From Candidatus Eiseniibacteriota bacterium (GTDB taxonomy: Bacteria > Eisenbacteria > RBG-16-71-46 > CAIMUX01): a stretch of 64,000 nt of DNA. Under the pieces are notes generated by a model. The model had not been told where the DNA came from, ran no database searches, and worked only from the letters and a program-made list of their open reading frames with translations. The position numbers and the translations under genes were made by a program. The stretch spans positions 32,681-96,680 of the forward strand of contig JADJQY010000016.1 in the NCBI GenBank assembly GCA_016712505.1. The letters run 5' to 3'. Shown here in pieces: positions 24,801 to 34,896 of this stretch. Every line of letters starts with the position of its first letter. Position 1 is the first letter of the stretch.

Positions 24801-25454
24801 CTACCCGGTCGACTCCTCGAGCCGGCCGCCGACCCACCTCTGCAAGGTCCCTATGGCCGTTTCCCTCCACTCGATTCCCGGTGGTGGCTGATAGAGAACA
24901 AAGAGGAGGCTGCGGGTCTCCACCGTGACCCGGGTGCGGAACGAGTCGGAAGAAGGATTCCCGAATGGGCCGAGATGGTCGACGAGACAGGGGCGATCCT
25001 CGAGATGGATGTCGTCCTTCCCGATGCCGGGATACGACTCCCCTGCCCGCCCGAGGCGGAGCACGATCCTGCGTTCGGGACTCTCGATCCGGTCGAGGTC
25101 GTAGAGGCCGACCGGGAAGGCGAGCGCGAGGGAGGCGAGGTTCGCCGCATCGACGGCGCTGTTCACCCGATAGAGTCCCTTCCCCTGGAGGATGCGCCGC
25201 AGCAGGGCCTCGGAGGCGGGCCGGCGGCGGGAGGGGTCGATCCCCAGCGTTCGGTACAGGCGGCGCGCGGGCTCCAACCAGGCCGCGGCGTCCGACGGCT
25301 CCGCATACCGGGCCTGAAGTTCGCCGATGACCTGATCGACCTCGGCATCGAGCTCCGGCGACCGCTCGACGACCGTGACTCCGGTCAGGGTGAACCAACC
25401 CAGTTCGACCGACCGGCCGAGCTCGTTTTCGAGGGTCCAACCAGAAGGGATCAT
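24801..25454 (-). CDS. B3/B4 (tRNA-editing-like) domain protein
   Basis: A 217-residue stand-alone B3/B4 domain, the fold found in the beta subunit of phenylalanyl-tRNA synthetase where it edits mischarged tyrosine. The family pattern is clear: YRTLGIDPSRRRPASEALLRR, QGKGLYRVNSAVDAANLASL, LYDLDRI, GKDDIHLEDRP and LGPFGNPSSDSFRT (quoted in pieces). Free-standing members are proposed trans-editing factors or have unknown roles; which applies is not visible. An AGGAGG ribosome site lies five bases before the chosen ATG. It ends three bases from the stop of the convergent kinase gene and is divergent from the M28 peptidase. Confidence 0.8.
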   Translation of the reverse strand: MIPSGWTLENELGRSVELGWFTLTGVTVVERSPELDAEVDQVIGELQARYAEPSDAAAWLEPARRLYRTLGIDPSRRRPASEALLRRILQGKGLYRVNSAVDAANLASLALAFPVGLYDLDRIESPERRIVLRLGRAGESYPGIGKDDIHLEDRPCLVDHLGPFGNPSSDSFRTRVTVETRSLLFVLYQPPPGIEWRETAIGTLQRWVGGRLEESTG

Positions 25455-25485
25455 CCAGCCTCCTTCGACCGCCGAAGCTAGGGGG

Positions 25486-25514
25486 GTGAGACCGCCCGGC
25501 GCAGGGTGTATCCT
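25486..25514 (+). promoter_or_regulatory. Putative promoter of the M28 peptidase gene
   Basis: GTGAGA (25486-25491, four of six -35 bases), 17 bases, TATCCT (25509-25514, four of six -10 bases), giving a leader of about 50 bases before ATG 25572. Confidence 0.35.
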
Positions 25515-25571
25515 GATCGCCGGAACGATCGACCCCGGACGGAAAACTCGACCAACCCTCAGGATGGAAGC

Positions 25572-26948
25572 ATGAAGCACGGGACGAGCAACGGGAAACA
25601 TCGGATCGCCGCGAGCTGCATCCTGGGCCTGACCGTGGGCCTGGCCGCGGGACTGGCTGCGGGGCCGGCCGCTGCGCATGAGGGCGAGGAGACCGGGGAT
25701 TGGCGCTACGGCTGCCGGCGCGGCGTCGAGATCCCCGCTGGATCGATCGTCTCCGAGCTGCGCGAGCGGAGCGAGAGCCTCACCTTCTCCCCGATCGTCG
25801 ATCAGATCGCCACGCGCTTCACCCAGGCCAACCTGGATGACTACCTCCGCGACCTCTCGGGAATGAACTCGGTTCTGGTCGGGGGCGTCCCCTACACCTT
25901 CGCCACCCGCTACTCCTACAGCACCGGGGGCGAGAAGTCGTGGCAGTACGCCTACGAGCAACTGCTGGCGCTGGGGTACCAGGTCCGCTATCAGAACTAC
26001 ACCCGCAGCGGACACGCGCTCAAGAACATCATCGCGACGATCCCGGGCCAGACCACGCCGAACAAGATCTACGTGCTCGGCGGTCACCTCGACTCGATTT
26101 CCCAGAACCCAACCAGTTCTGCGCCCGGCGCGGAAGACAACGGCTCCGGCAGCGCGGCGGTGCTGGCCGCAGCTGTGGCGCTCGCGGGCGAGCGGTTCTC
26201 ATCCACCATCGAGTTGGTGCTCTTCACCGGCGAAGAACAGGGACTCTACGGCAGCCAGGCCTACGTCAACGAAGCGCTGAGCCAGGGACGGGACATCGAA
26301 TCGGCCGTGACCATGGACATGATCTCCTACACCACGACCGACTACGGGGTGCTGATCGAGGGGGAGACCGCGTGGTCGTCGTTGATGCAGTCAATGGCCG
26401 ACGCGACCGACCACTACACGTCTCTCGACCGCGAGTTCTCCTACTTCTCGTTCGGGAGCGACCATGTCCCGTTCCAGGACGCCGGGATTCCCGCCATCCT
26501 GGCCATCGATCTCGATTGGGACGAGTACCCGTACTATCACCGCACCACCGACACCTACGAGAAGACCAATCCGGCATTCGCCACCGAGATCGGGCGCGCC
26601 GCGCTCGCCACGGTGGCGCAGCTTGCCGGCCCGCTCGGCCCGGCCACCGATGTCCCTTCCGCCGGTGGCCAGCCGTGGAGCCTCTCGTTCAGCCCGAATC
26701 CGGCCCGCTCCTGGGTCTCGATCACCCTGGCCAACGGCCGCCCCGGTCTGGAGGCCGGCCTCCTCGAGCAGGGGGTTCGAATCTACGACGTGCGCGGCCG
26801 TGAGGTGCGACACCTCGTTCCGGCGGCGGACGCGGGTGGAATGCGCATCGAGTGGAATCTGGAGGACGGAGAGGCGCAGCCGCTCCGCACCGGGGTCTAC
26901 TGGGCCCGCGCCAACGGCGCCAGCGGACGGCTCCTGATCGTCCGCTAG
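25572..26948 (+). CDS. Secreted M28-family aminopeptidase with C-terminal sorting domain
   Basis: A 458-residue exported zinc peptidase. Signal peptide about 11-35 (AASCILGLTVGLAAGLAA). The M28 di-zinc site is complete: GGHLDS (His172, Asp174), EDNGSGS (Asp189, the bridging ligand), FTGEEQGLYGS (Glu221 catalytic, Glu222 ligand), MDMISY (Asp249) and HRTTDT (His323). Members release N-terminal amino acids from peptides outside the cytoplasm. From about residue 375 comes a FlgD/type-IX-like domain: FSPNPARSWVSITL, VRIYDVRGREVRHL, TGVYWARANGASGRLLIVR. That domain is shared with the BNR, M36 and S8 proteins nearby and probably directs secretion or surface attachment. The ATG at 25572 is preferred over an in-frame ATG at 25506 because the signal peptide begins here. 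Convergent with the BNR gene, 11 bases apart. Confidence 0.9.
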   Translation: MKHGTSNGKHRIAASCILGLTVGLAAGLAAGPAAAHEGEETGDWRYGCRRGVEIPAGSIVSELRERSESLTFSPIVDQIATRFTQANLDDYLRDLSGMNSVLVGGVPYTFATRYSYSTGGEKSWQYAYEQLLALGYQVRYQNYTRSGHALKNIIATIPGQTTPNKIYVLGGHLDSISQNPTSSAPGAEDNGSGSAAVLAAAVALAGERFSSTIELVLFTGEEQGLYGSQAYVNEALSQGRDIESAVTMDMISYTTTDYGVLIEGETAWSSLMQSMADATDHYTSLDREFSYFSFGSDHVPFQDAGIPAILAIDLDWDEYPYYHRTTDTYEKTNPAFATEIGRAALATVAQLAGPLGPATDVPSAGGQPWSLSFSPNPARSWVSITLANGRPGLEAGLLEQGVRIYDVRGREVRHLVPAADAGGMRIEWNLEDGEAQPLRTGVYWARANGASGRLLIVR

Positions 26949-26959
26949 CGTCGACGCGA

Positions 26960-29440
26960 CTATCCGGTGATCCGGAGCTGACGCACGGTCGCTCCCCCTC
27001 CGTTCCGCGCCCGCATCAAGTAGACCCCCTGCGGCAGGTCCCGACCCACCCAGTCGCGGAGATCGATCCGCGTTTCCCCGGCAGACACGGCCCGGGCGGG
27101 CCCCAGCAACCGCCCGGCAACATCGAACAGCTCGAGCGTGGAGGATGCCGCCCCCGCGGAGAAGCGGACGGTTACCTCCTGACCGGCCGGATTCGGGAAG
27201 AGCGCGAAACCGCTCGAGGGGGCCGCGGCCTCGACGGCGGCCGGACCGGGAATCGTGTAGTCCCAGATCCCTCGCCCGTAGGTGGCGAAGCGGACCACCC
27301 CGAGCGCCGACACCGACTCGACATCCCAGTAGGTGGTGAGGGGAGCTTCGGTGCCGTAGAGGTCCTGCCAGGCGCCGGCTCCCTCGTTCCAGACGTACGG
27401 GCCGGACTCGGCCGCGGCATACAGCGTCTCATCCGGGGTGAGGGCCAGGCCGAGCACCAAGGTGGAAGGGAGACCGGTGCCCATCGCCGTGAAGGTGATC
27501 CCGCCATCGGTCGTCTTGTACACCGCCGGGCCGGAGTAGCCGTTGCCGCCGACATAGCAGACGTCGCGATCGGTGAGCGAGGGCTCGAGCGCCGTTCCAT
27601 AGAAATAGTGGCTCTGTGGACCGGTCGAAGCTGAAAGCGACCAGCTCGCCCCGGAGTCGGTCGAGCGGTAGAGCCGGCCGACGTTGGTCGCCACGTACCA
27701 GTAAGCAGGATCGACCGGAGAGATGGCGAAAGCGGTCACGTAGTGCCCCAAACCGGCGCCGAAATCGAACGGGAGCATGGTGTTCGTATAGGTCTCACCC
27801 GAAACCCGCGTGCAGTGCCAGATGTGTCGGGCGCAGAAGTAGTACGAGTTGGGGTCGTTCCGGTCGGCGAGCAGGAAGGGGAGGAACGAGACACCGTCCG
27901 GCTCGGGCGGGAAGTCGACGAAGAGCAGGGTCGTCGGTCCCACCTCGTTTTCCTGCACCAGGGTGAACCCGGGGTAGCAGGAGTAGGCCATGTTCAGTGT
28001 GTGATCACTCGAAGTGGTGTGCCCGTAGTCGCCGCTGATCGCCTGCACGAAGTTGAGGTAGGGCCCGCCAAGTTCGGGCTGTGAGATCTGATATCCCTGA
28101 TCCTGCGCACCCGCTCCGATCAGATACGGATCGTTCACGCTGGTCAGAATGCTGTAGTACTGGCTGATTCCCAGGTCCTGCTGCGAGATGTTGTCTACCG
28201 TCAGCCCGAGATCGTCCGAGAGATAGGTTCCGCCGTCGGTGTCGAAGAAGAGATACTCCGTACCGTTGTACAGAACGCAATCGAGGCCGAAGATGTCGGC
28301 GTGCAACTTGGTATCTTCCTGACCGTAGTATTCCCACCACTGGTTCATCGGGGTGAAGCTCGATCCGCCGTTGGTGGACCGCCAGCAGTTCACCTCTCCG
28401 TAGAAGACAATGTTCGGATTGGAGATGGTGGTACCGAGGGTCTCGTAGAAGGAGGCCAGGTTCGAACGGATGGACCAGGTCGCGCCGGCATCGGTCGAAC
28501 GGTAGAGTTTCCAGGCTCCGGAGACCTGGAGGGCGGAGTAGAGGGTCGGCGCCCCTGCTTCGCACCCCATCAGCACGGTGCGGGAGGCGGTGGCGGGTGC
28601 GGTGCCGACCAAAGTGAAGCTCGCCCCTCCGTCGGTCGAGCGGTGACAACTCTCGCCGTGCATGAGGTAGAGGGCCGAGACGGCCGTGCGGCTGGTCCAG
28701 AGGTCGGGTCGCTTGTTCACACCGAAGCTGCTGTTGACGATGCTGAACGACACGCCGCCGTTGTCGGAACGACAGACGAACTGACGCCTCAGCCCCCCCT
28801 GCCAGCCATCGACCAGGAGAAAGACGCGCCGCGAGCTTCCGGGCTCGCGCACCATCCGGTGGACGCCGTTGATCGTTTCGGGGAGACCGGAGGGGACGAA
28901 CCAGCTCGAACCCCGGTTGGTCGTCGCATGCACCCGGTTCCCGGCGGCCGAGACCCAGACTTCCGGCGAGCCGGACACCGCCACCAGGTGCTCCGAGGCA
29001 TACCCCACGGCGTCCGACTTCGGCGCCCAGGTGACCCCGCTCAGGTTGCCGTTCCAGACGCCTCCGTTGGCCGACCCGAGCAGCAACCCGCCTCCGCCCG
29101 CCGGGTCCAGAACCGTTACGTGCGTGCGGCCAGCGAGGTTAGCACTCCCGATCTCATCCCACAGGTTGCTCCTGAGGCCTGCCTCGAGGCGCCCCTGCCG
29201 CTCCAGGAAGACCCCGCGCCAGTTCGCCTCCTGGATCGCGCGCCAGTCGACCCCTTCGGGGGTGCGCCGCATCTCCTCGTTCCAGAGGGCGCGCCGATCG
29301 TTCAGCTTGCGCTCCTCCCCCTCCTCCCGGAGCCGAGCGTCGGGCCGCTCCGCCGCCCGGAGCGCCGGAGGCGCACCGATCGCGACCAGTACCGCGGTGG
29401 CCAGCGTGGCCTGGGTGAGGATTCTGATGACGGAACGCAT
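26960..29440 (-). CDS. Secreted BNR/sialidase-like beta-propeller protein with C-terminal sorting domain
   Basis: An 826-residue exported protein. Signal peptide LTQATLATAVLVAIGA, then an Arg/Glu-rich stretch (35-90), then a long beta-propeller with many Asp-box repeats: TTNRGSSWFVP, CRSDNGGVSFS, HRSTDGGASFTLV, YRSTDAGATWS, WRSTNGGSSFTP, YRSTDSGASWS, YKTTDGGITFT. This matches the VPS10/photosystem-stability-type propellers seen in surface proteins; no sialidase Arg triad or catalytic Asp could be assigned, so a binding role is as likely as an enzyme. The end (FALFPNPAGQEVTVRFS, LELFDVAGRLLG, LPQGVYLMRARNGGG) is the same sorting domain as in the peptidases. AGGAG precedes the ATG. Divergent from the M36 gene. 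Confidence 0.8.
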   Translation of the reverse strand: MRSVIRILTQATLATAVLVAIGAPPALRAAERPDARLREEGEERKLNDRRALWNEEMRRTPEGVDWRAIQEANWRGVFLERQGRLEAGLRSNLWDEIGSANLAGRTHVTVLDPAGGGGLLLGSANGGVWNGNLSGVTWAPKSDAVGYASEHLVAVSGSPEVWVSAAGNRVHATTNRGSSWFVPSGLPETINGVHRMVREPGSSRRVFLLVDGWQGGLRRQFVCRSDNGGVSFSIVNSSFGVNKRPDLWTSRTAVSALYLMHGESCHRSTDGGASFTLVGTAPATASRTVLMGCEAGAPTLYSALQVSGAWKLYRSTDAGATWSIRSNLASFYETLGTTISNPNIVFYGEVNCWRSTNGGSSFTPMNQWWEYYGQEDTKLHADIFGLDCVLYNGTEYLFFDTDGGTYLSDDLGLTVDNISQQDLGISQYYSILTSVNDPYLIGAGAQDQGYQISQPELGGPYLNFVQAISGDYGHTTSSDHTLNMAYSCYPGFTLVQENEVGPTTLLFVDFPPEPDGVSFLPFLLADRNDPNSYYFCARHIWHCTRVSGETYTNTMLPFDFGAGLGHYVTAFAISPVDPAYWYVATNVGRLYRSTDSGASWSLSASTGPQSHYFYGTALEPSLTDRDVCYVGGNGYSGPAVYKTTDGGITFTAMGTGLPSTLVLGLALTPDETLYAAAESGPYVWNEGAGAWQDLYGTEAPLTTYWDVESVSALGVVRFATYGRGIWDYTIPGPAAVEAAAPSSGFALFPNPAGQEVTVRFSAGAASSTLELFDVAGRLLGPARAVSAGETRIDLRDWVGRDLPQGVYLMRARNGGGATVRQLRITG

Positions 29441-29566
29441 CCTCGGGCACTCCTTTCGACGTAGAGATCAGGGCAGATGAGAAACCGCCTTGATTCTAGC
29501 ATCCGGAGGCGTTTTTCTCGTTCCCATCCGGCCCGCAGGAAGCCCCACTTTTGGAAAGGAGTCGCC

Positions 29567-32500
29567 GTGCGTCGTCCCGTTCTTCTCGCCCTGGCTCTCT
29601 CGCTCCCGAGCCTGACGGCCTGGGCCGTAACCAAGCCAGCGTCGCCCGCGGGGATCGAAGTCGATCGCCGTGGCGCCACGGTCGAGAGTCTGCGCACCCG
29701 GGGAGAATCGCCGCTGACCCGCGAGCTCTCGTGGGGAGCCTTCGCCTCCCAGCATCGTGGCTGGGTCGCACGCTGGGATCGAACGCAGGGCGGAGCGGCC
29801 CGACTGGACGGCCCTCCCACCGCCATCCCGGGCTGGAGCGGCGGAATCCTGCCCGCCGGGAGCGCGGCATCGGCTGCCCTCGCCTTTCTGCGCGGCGCCG
29901 AGCCGTGGGTCGCGGTCGATGAATTGACCCACGTCCGTACCATCGAGGACCGAAGCGGCTTCTGGGTCCACTTCAACCAGTCGCACGCCGGGGTGCCGAT
30001 CTGGGGAAGCCGCGTCACGGTTCGCCTCACGCTCGACGGTCGGGCGGTGTCGGTGGTGAACCGCTCCTACCCCGGGATCGGAATCGAGGTCGCACCGCGG
30101 GCCGCACGGGGAAGTGCGGAAAGCGAAGCCCGCTTCGGGCTACCCGCCGACAGCGAGATCAAGGGGGCGGCCGAGCTGATGATCCTGCCGATCCACCGGA
30201 CCGGCGGGCCGGAGTTCCGCCTGGTCTGGCGCACGGAGCTGGAGCAGCAGTCAGCACACGGCCGCTGGGCCGCATACGTCGACGCAGAGGACGGATCGCT
30301 CCTCTGGCGTCACAGTCTGAATTTCCACGCCGACGTGGCCGGAGATGTCACCGGCTCGATCGAGATGGTCACGGCCAACGGGGTGTTCGAGGCCAAGCCG
30401 ATGCCCTATGTCACGGTGACGGTCCGGAACCCGGATCAGACCACGGTCGCCACCGCCGCGGACGTCAACGGTCGCTACGCGCTGACCACCCCGGCGTCCG
30501 CCGGCCGCGAGCTGCGGAGCAGTCTGATCGGGCCGTACGGCCGCATCCTGGACGCGCAGGCGAACGACGCCACCCCGGAGTCGGCCGTTCCCCTGGCGGA
30601 CGGACAACCGGTGGAGGCCGATTTCAACTGGCATGCCACCACCTCGGATGCCTCCGAGCGTGATTCGTACTATCACGCCATGATCGCTCACGATCACATC
30701 CTGCTCACCCAGCCGGACTTCACCCTGCTCGACTACCCGATGCCGATCACGGTGAACATCAACGACCGCTGCAACGCCTTCTGGGATGGCACCGGCATCA
30801 ACTTCTTCGCCGCAGGCGCCCCCTGCGTGAACACCGGGCAGATCGCGGACGTGATCTACCACGAGTACGCCCACGGCATCACCGACTGGCAGTACCGCCC
30901 CTTCTTCCCCAGCGGCGCGATGCACGAAGGGTTCTCCGACTACTACGCCGCGACCATCACCGACCAGCCGGTGATCGGCATCGGCTTCTTTGGCCCGGGC
31001 ACCGACCTCCGGAGAATCGATGAGGATCGGGTCTATCCGGACGACGTCGTGGACGAGGTGCATACCGACGGACTGATCATCGCCGGCGCCCTCTGGGATC
31101 TGCGCGAACAGGTGGGGAAAGCCCGGGCGGACTCCCTCTGGCACTTCACGCGCTACGGGTACGGCGACAACTTCGACGACTACTTCGCCGACCTGCTGCT
31201 CTACGACGCGGGCGACGGCAACATCTACGATGGAACACCGAACTTCGGAGCAATCACCAGCTCGTTCCGGCGGCACGGAATCGGCGACTACGGGATCCAC
31301 GTCTCCCACGCTCCGCTCCGTGACACCGAGAACACCGCATCGAGCTACGACTTCACCGCCAGTTTCCTCTCGGTCTTTCCGCTGCAGAACGCGGCCATGC
31401 TCCACCTGCGGATCGTCTCGGGTGAAGCGGAGGAGACGCTCGATGTCCCGATGACCGCGACGGCCAACGTTCGCGAATTCACCCACGGGCTCGCTGCACG
31501 ACCGGCCGGAACGGTGATCGAGTACTACTTCACCGCCGCGGATACCACCGGCACCTCCGTTGCCTATCCCGAGGGAGGGGCGACCGACCCGTTCGTCTTC
31601 CAGATCGGCCCCGACACCACCCCTCCGAGCATCGTGCACGACCCGATGCTCGACCAGCCGGCCGATGGACGCCTGGCCGACATTCGCGCGGAGATCTCCG
31701 ACAATCTCGATCGGCAGATCGAGATTGCGTTCCTCTACTGGAAGCGGAACGGCGGTCCGGAGCAGACCTCGTTCATGAGCCCTCTGGCCGGCAACACCTT
31801 CCAGGGGTTCATCGAGTTCACCGGGCTGGGCCGCGGTGACGCGATCGACTATCGGATCGAGGCGGTGGACAGATCGACCGCCGCGAACACCACCAACGAT
31901 CCTCCGAGCGGGTACTACACCTTCAACCTGGTGCGCGGGTTCACCCGCGACTTCGAGGTGGACAACGGCGGCCTGTTGCCGAGCGGCGAGTGGGAATGGG
32001 GGATGCCGGTCTCCCCGATCAGCGCCTACTCCGGCGGTAGCTGCTGGGGCACCAACATCGACGGCGCGTACAGCAACAACACCACATCCTCGCTCGTCCT
32101 GAACGGACTTGATCTCTCGGCCTATGAGGTGGCCGGGCTGGCCTTCCGTCACGCGATTCTCTGCGAACCGGACTATGACGGGGGAGTCGTCGAAGCATCG
32201 ACCGATGGCCTGACCTGGGCTGTTCTCCATCCGGATGGCGGCTATGACGACAACAACATCATCTCGACCGGAAAGCCCGGTTTCACCGGCGGCGACGGAT
32301 CCTGGCGCCTGGCCGAGTTCGACCTGAGCCCGTACCTCGAGGCGACGAACCTCCAGCTCCGGATGCGATTCACGTCGGACGAGGGGGTCACCGGCTTCGG
32401 GTGGTACCTGGACGACCTGCAGATCGTCGAGCGGCAGGTCTATCTTCGCCCGCTGTCGCTGCGAGCGAGCGGCGGTCAGGGAACCACGGTCGATCTGCTC

Positions 32501-34144
32501 TGGGATGCCCCGCAGCTCCGCGTGGTGAAGCGGATCGCGCCGGTTGCCGGGTACAACGTCTATCGCGCGGACGATCCGACCGCCACTCCGGTGCGGCTCA
32601 ACACCACTCCGATCACCGCGACCAGCTATAGCGATGCCGCGGTGACCGAGGGACAGAGCTACTACTACTGGGTGAGCGCGGTCTACGACACCGGAGAGAG
32701 TCGTCTGGCGGGACCGGTCGAAGGATCGGCCTTCCGCCCGGTGTTCGCCCTCGACCTCGAGGCGGTGGCGGCCAGCGTCGATTCGATCGGCGCCACCGCC
32801 GAGCGCGGGGTGCGGGTGTCGAACACCGGCTCGGGACAGCTCGAGGCGGAGGTCTACGTCGCCGGGGAAACCCAGACGATCGAGGACGTCCGGTTGCGGG
32901 TCGACCTCCTCACGGTAAGTCCGGACTGGGTCACCCTGTCCACCGACGCGGTCGATCCGGTGACTCCGGACATCGCGCGACTCGAGGTCCGGCAAACCAG
33001 TGCGAACGTCCGGTTCCGGATCACCGCCCACAGCGCGTGGGGGAGCCCGACGACCGACTTCAATCTCCTGCTCGCGCTCGACACCGACAAGGACCGAGAC
33101 ACCGGCTTCCAGGGGGCAGAGTACTTCGTGCTGGCCGGGGCCTTTGCCCAGGCGGCCTTCCAGACCCTGGCCGTACTGGTCGACGAGGAGTTCAACCCCG
33201 TGCAGGGCGAGCCTCTCGAGTATGTGCTGACCAGCGGCGCCACCACGGCGGAGTTCGAGCTGTCGAAGAGCGCGATCGGCGGCCCCCGCGATGCCAATGC
33301 GCTGGTCGTGAGCTACGGGCCGAATCCACAGAGCCTCCCGCGCGACCGGATGCCGAACAACACCCAGGTTTCGTGGCTGACCACCGGCGCGACTCACGTG
33401 TCGGCGGTGGCCGATAGTCCGATCACCCTGGCGGTGTTCATGAACTCCACCGGCCTCGACTACGGGACCTACAACGCGAAGCTCATCTTCGATTCGAACG
33501 ATCCGACCAACTCGACGGTCGAGGTCCCGGTGTCGTTCCAGGTGCTCCGGCCGACCCCGATCCTGCTCGAGTCGTGGAGCGCCAACGCCGGGGCGGAGGG
33601 AGTGGTGCTCTCGTGGAAGGCCGGGGGCGACCTGGCCCCGATCGGGTTCCACCTCTATCGCCGCGAACTTCTGCCGGAGCTGTCGGAAGAACTCCGCCTG
33701 ACCGAGTCCCCCTTCGCCCAGCACTCCGAGGGGGAGTACCGCTTCGTCGATCTCACAGCGGAAGCGTCCCGGGAGTATGAGTACCGCCTGGTCGAAGTCG
33801 AGGCCGACGGTTCGGGGACCGAGCTGGGTCGCTATCGTGTGTCGACCGCAGGGCTGGTGCCGGAATCGCTCTGGCTTTCCCACGCCGCCCCGAACCCAAC
33901 CCGCGGTGACGCCGTCGTCCGCTTCGGGCTACCCCGCGAAGGGAGCGCGACCCTGCGCATCTTCTCCGCCGACGGCCGCCTGGTGCGAACGCTCTTGAAC
34001 GGCAGCCCCCGGAAGGCGGGGTACCACGTCGCGCAGTGGGACGGGCGTGACGAGGCTCGCCGACTCCTACCGGCCGGTCTCTACTTCTTCCGCCTGGAGG
34101 CGGGCGGGAAGACCAGGACCGAGAAGCTGCTCCGTCTGAAGTAG
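29567..34144 (+). CDS. Secreted M36 (fungalysin-like) metalloprotease, multidomain
   Basis: About 1525 residues. Start is GTG 29567, with GGAAAGGAG six bases upstream; signal peptide RPVLLALALSLPSLTAWA. An FTP-like propeptide follows (QSHAGVPIWGSRVTVRLTL), then a short FN3/CnaB-like insert and the protease: HEYAHGITDW (His432, Glu433, His436) with HEGFSDYYAA supplying Glu454 as third zinc ligand. Later parts are a jelly-roll/MAM-like domain (about 800-950; FEVDNGGLLPSGEWEWG, GWYLDDLQIVER), FN3-like pieces (YNVYRADDPTATPV), a choice-of-anchor-like strand set (SNDPTNSTVEVPVSF) and the C-terminal sorting domain (HAAPNPTRGDAVVRFG, GLYFFRLEAGGKTRTEKLLRLK in parts). Probable role: extracellular protein breakdown. 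The emfourin-like lipoprotein at 12519 would be a candidate inhibitor of such proteases, but it is 16 kb away. Confidence 0.88.
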   Translation: MRRPVLLALALSLPSLTAWAVTKPASPAGIEVDRRGATVESLRTRGESPLTRELSWGAFASQHRGWVARWDRTQGGAARLDGPPTAIPGWSGGILPAGSAASAALAFLRGAEPWVAVDELTHVRTIEDRSGFWVHFNQSHAGVPIWGSRVTVRLTLDGRAVSVVNRSYPGIGIEVAPRAARGSAESEARFGLPADSEIKGAAELMILPIHRTGGPEFRLVWRTELEQQSAHGRWAAYVDAEDGSLLWRHSLNFHADVAGDVTGSIEMVTANGVFEAKPMPYVTVTVRNPDQTTVATAADVNGRYALTTPASAGRELRSSLIGPYGRILDAQANDATPESAVPLADGQPVEADFNWHATTSDASERDSYYHAMIAHDHILLTQPDFTLLDYPMPITVNINDRCNAFWDGTGINFFAAGAPCVNTGQIADVIYHEYAHGITDWQYRPFFPSGAMHEGFSDYYAATITDQPVIGIGFFGPGTDLRRIDEDRVYPDDVVDEVHTDGLIIAGALWDLREQVGKARADSLWHFTRYGYGDNFDDYFADLLLYDAGDGNIYDGTPNFGAITSSFRRHGIGDYGIHVSHAPLRDTENTASSYDFTASFLSVFPLQNAAMLHLRIVSGEAEETLDVPMTATANVREFTHGLAARPAGTVIEYYFTAADTTGTSVAYPEGGATDPFVFQIGPDTTPPSIVHDPMLDQPADGRLADIRAEISDNLDRQIEIAFLYWKRNGGPEQTSFMSPLAGNTFQGFIEFTGLGRGDAIDYRIEAVDRSTAANTTNDPPSGYYTFNLVRGFTRDFEVDNGGLLPSGEWEWGMPVSPISAYSGGSCWGTNIDGAYSNNTTSSLVLNGLDLSAYEVAGLAFRHAILCEPDYDGGVVEASTDGLTWAVLHPDGGYDDNNIISTGKPGFTGGDGSWRLAEFDLSPYLEATNLQLRMRFTSDEGVTGFGWYLDDLQIVERQVYLRPLSLRASGGQGTTVDLLWDAPQLRVVKRIAPVAGYNVYRADDPTATPVRLNTTPITATSYSDAAVTEGQSYYYWVSAVYDTGESRLAGPVEGSAFRPVFALDLEAVAASVDSIGATAERGVRVSNTGSGQLEAEVYVAGETQTIEDVRLRVDLLTVSPDWVTLSTDAVDPVTPDIARLEVRQTSANVRFRITAHSAWGSPTTDFNLLLALDTDKDRDTGFQGAEYFVLAGAFAQAAFQTLAVLVDEEFNPVQGEPLEYVLTSGATTAEFELSKSAIGGPRDANALVVSYGPNPQSLPRDRMPNNTQVSWLTTGATHVSAVADSPITLAVFMNSTGLDYGTYNAKLIFDSNDPTNSTVEVPVSFQVLRPTPILLESWSANAGAEGVVLSWKAGGDLAPIGFHLYRRELLPELSEELRLTESPFAQHSEGEYRFVDLTAEASREYEYRLVEVEADGSGTELGRYRVSTAGLVPESLWLSHAAPNPTRGDAVVRFGLPREGSATLRIFSADGRLVRTLLNGSPRKAGYHVAQWDGRDEARRLLPAGLYFFRLEAGGKTRTEKLLRLK

Positions 34145-34166
34145 AGCCAAGGATCGCGTTTGACTG

Positions 34167-34197
34167 GAACGCCGGGAGGAGTTTCCTTCCGGCGTTC
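34167..34197. terminator. Bidirectional hairpin between M36 and GNAT genes
   Basis: gaacgccgggagga pairs with tccttccggcgttc (14 bp, one G-T), loop of three bases. It sits between two convergent genes, 23 bases after the M36 stop, and could end both messages. Only short T-runs follow on either side. Confidence 0.6.
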
Positions 34198-34213
34198 GCG
34201 TTTGTCCCGTAGG

Positions 34214-34717
34214 TCAGTCGAGCTCGAGCTCGAAGTAGCGGACGCCCGGTAGCGGGTTGTCGTAGTACGCCTCGATCTCCCGGAAGCCGAGGGAGACGTA
34301 GAGGGCGATCGCCGCGGACATCGACTCGACCGTGTCGAGCCGCATCCTTCGGTAGCCAACCTCCCGCGCGCGCTCCACCAGCGCCACCGCCAGGCGACGC
34401 CCCAGGGCGTGACCACGCATCTCCGGCCGCACGTAGAGCCGCTTCATCTCGCAGGTCTCGGCATCGAGCCCGCGGAGGGCGATCACTCCGACCGCCCGGC
34501 CGGCTTCGGCCGACCCGGCCGGCGACGCGCCGCACGACTCCGCGAGCAGGATCTCTCCCGATGGAGGAGCGTAGCGCCCGGGCAGCCCGGACAGCTCCTG
34601 CTCGAACCCCTGAAAGCAGAGGCTGAAGCCCAGAGACGCGGCATACTCCAGGAAGAGGCGGCGCGTCGCTTCGAGATCGGCCTCCCCTCGGGCGGGTCGC
34701 AGGTTGATCGTACTCAT
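34214..34717 (-). CDS. GNAT-family N-acetyltransferase
   Basis: A 167-residue acetyl-CoA-dependent acetyltransferase. Motif C/D: AVGVIALRGL and CEMKRLYVRPEMRGHALGRRL (the R/Q-x-x-G-x-G/A pyrophosphate loop, here RGHALG), motif B: ALYVSLGFREIEAY. The 'E-M-K-R-L-Y-V-R-P' form is common in small-molecule GNATs. Substrate unknown. GGAGG is four bases before the ATG, and a TATCAT -10-like box lies at 34743-34738. Confidence 0.85.
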   Translation of the reverse strand: MSTINLRPARGEADLEATRRLFLEYAASLGFSLCFQGFEQELSGLPGRYAPPSGEILLAESCGASPAGSAEAGRAVGVIALRGLDAETCEMKRLYVRPEMRGHALGRRLAVALVERAREVGYRRMRLDTVESMSAAIALYVSLGFREIEAYYDNPLPGVRYFELELD

Positions 34718-34896
34718 GGCACCTCCGGTTCCCGCCCATGATACCCGCCGCGAGATGCGGGAGAAGGGTCGCCCGCCCGGGAATCGATTGTCCTGGTCGG
34801 CTCAGGCTGCCGGGAGGAATCGGCCGATAGTCTCCAGGAATGGGCGCGCCATGCTGGTCGGGCGCTGGAGTCGCTCAACGGGAAACCTGGAGACAG

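Noticed and set aside
30251..33883. A 1210-codon open frame on the minus strand across the M36 gene
   Set aside because: It is the antisense reading of a real high-GC gene: composition is dominated by Arg/Gly/Val/Glu, no family motif or ribosome site, and the plus-strand protein has clear domains.
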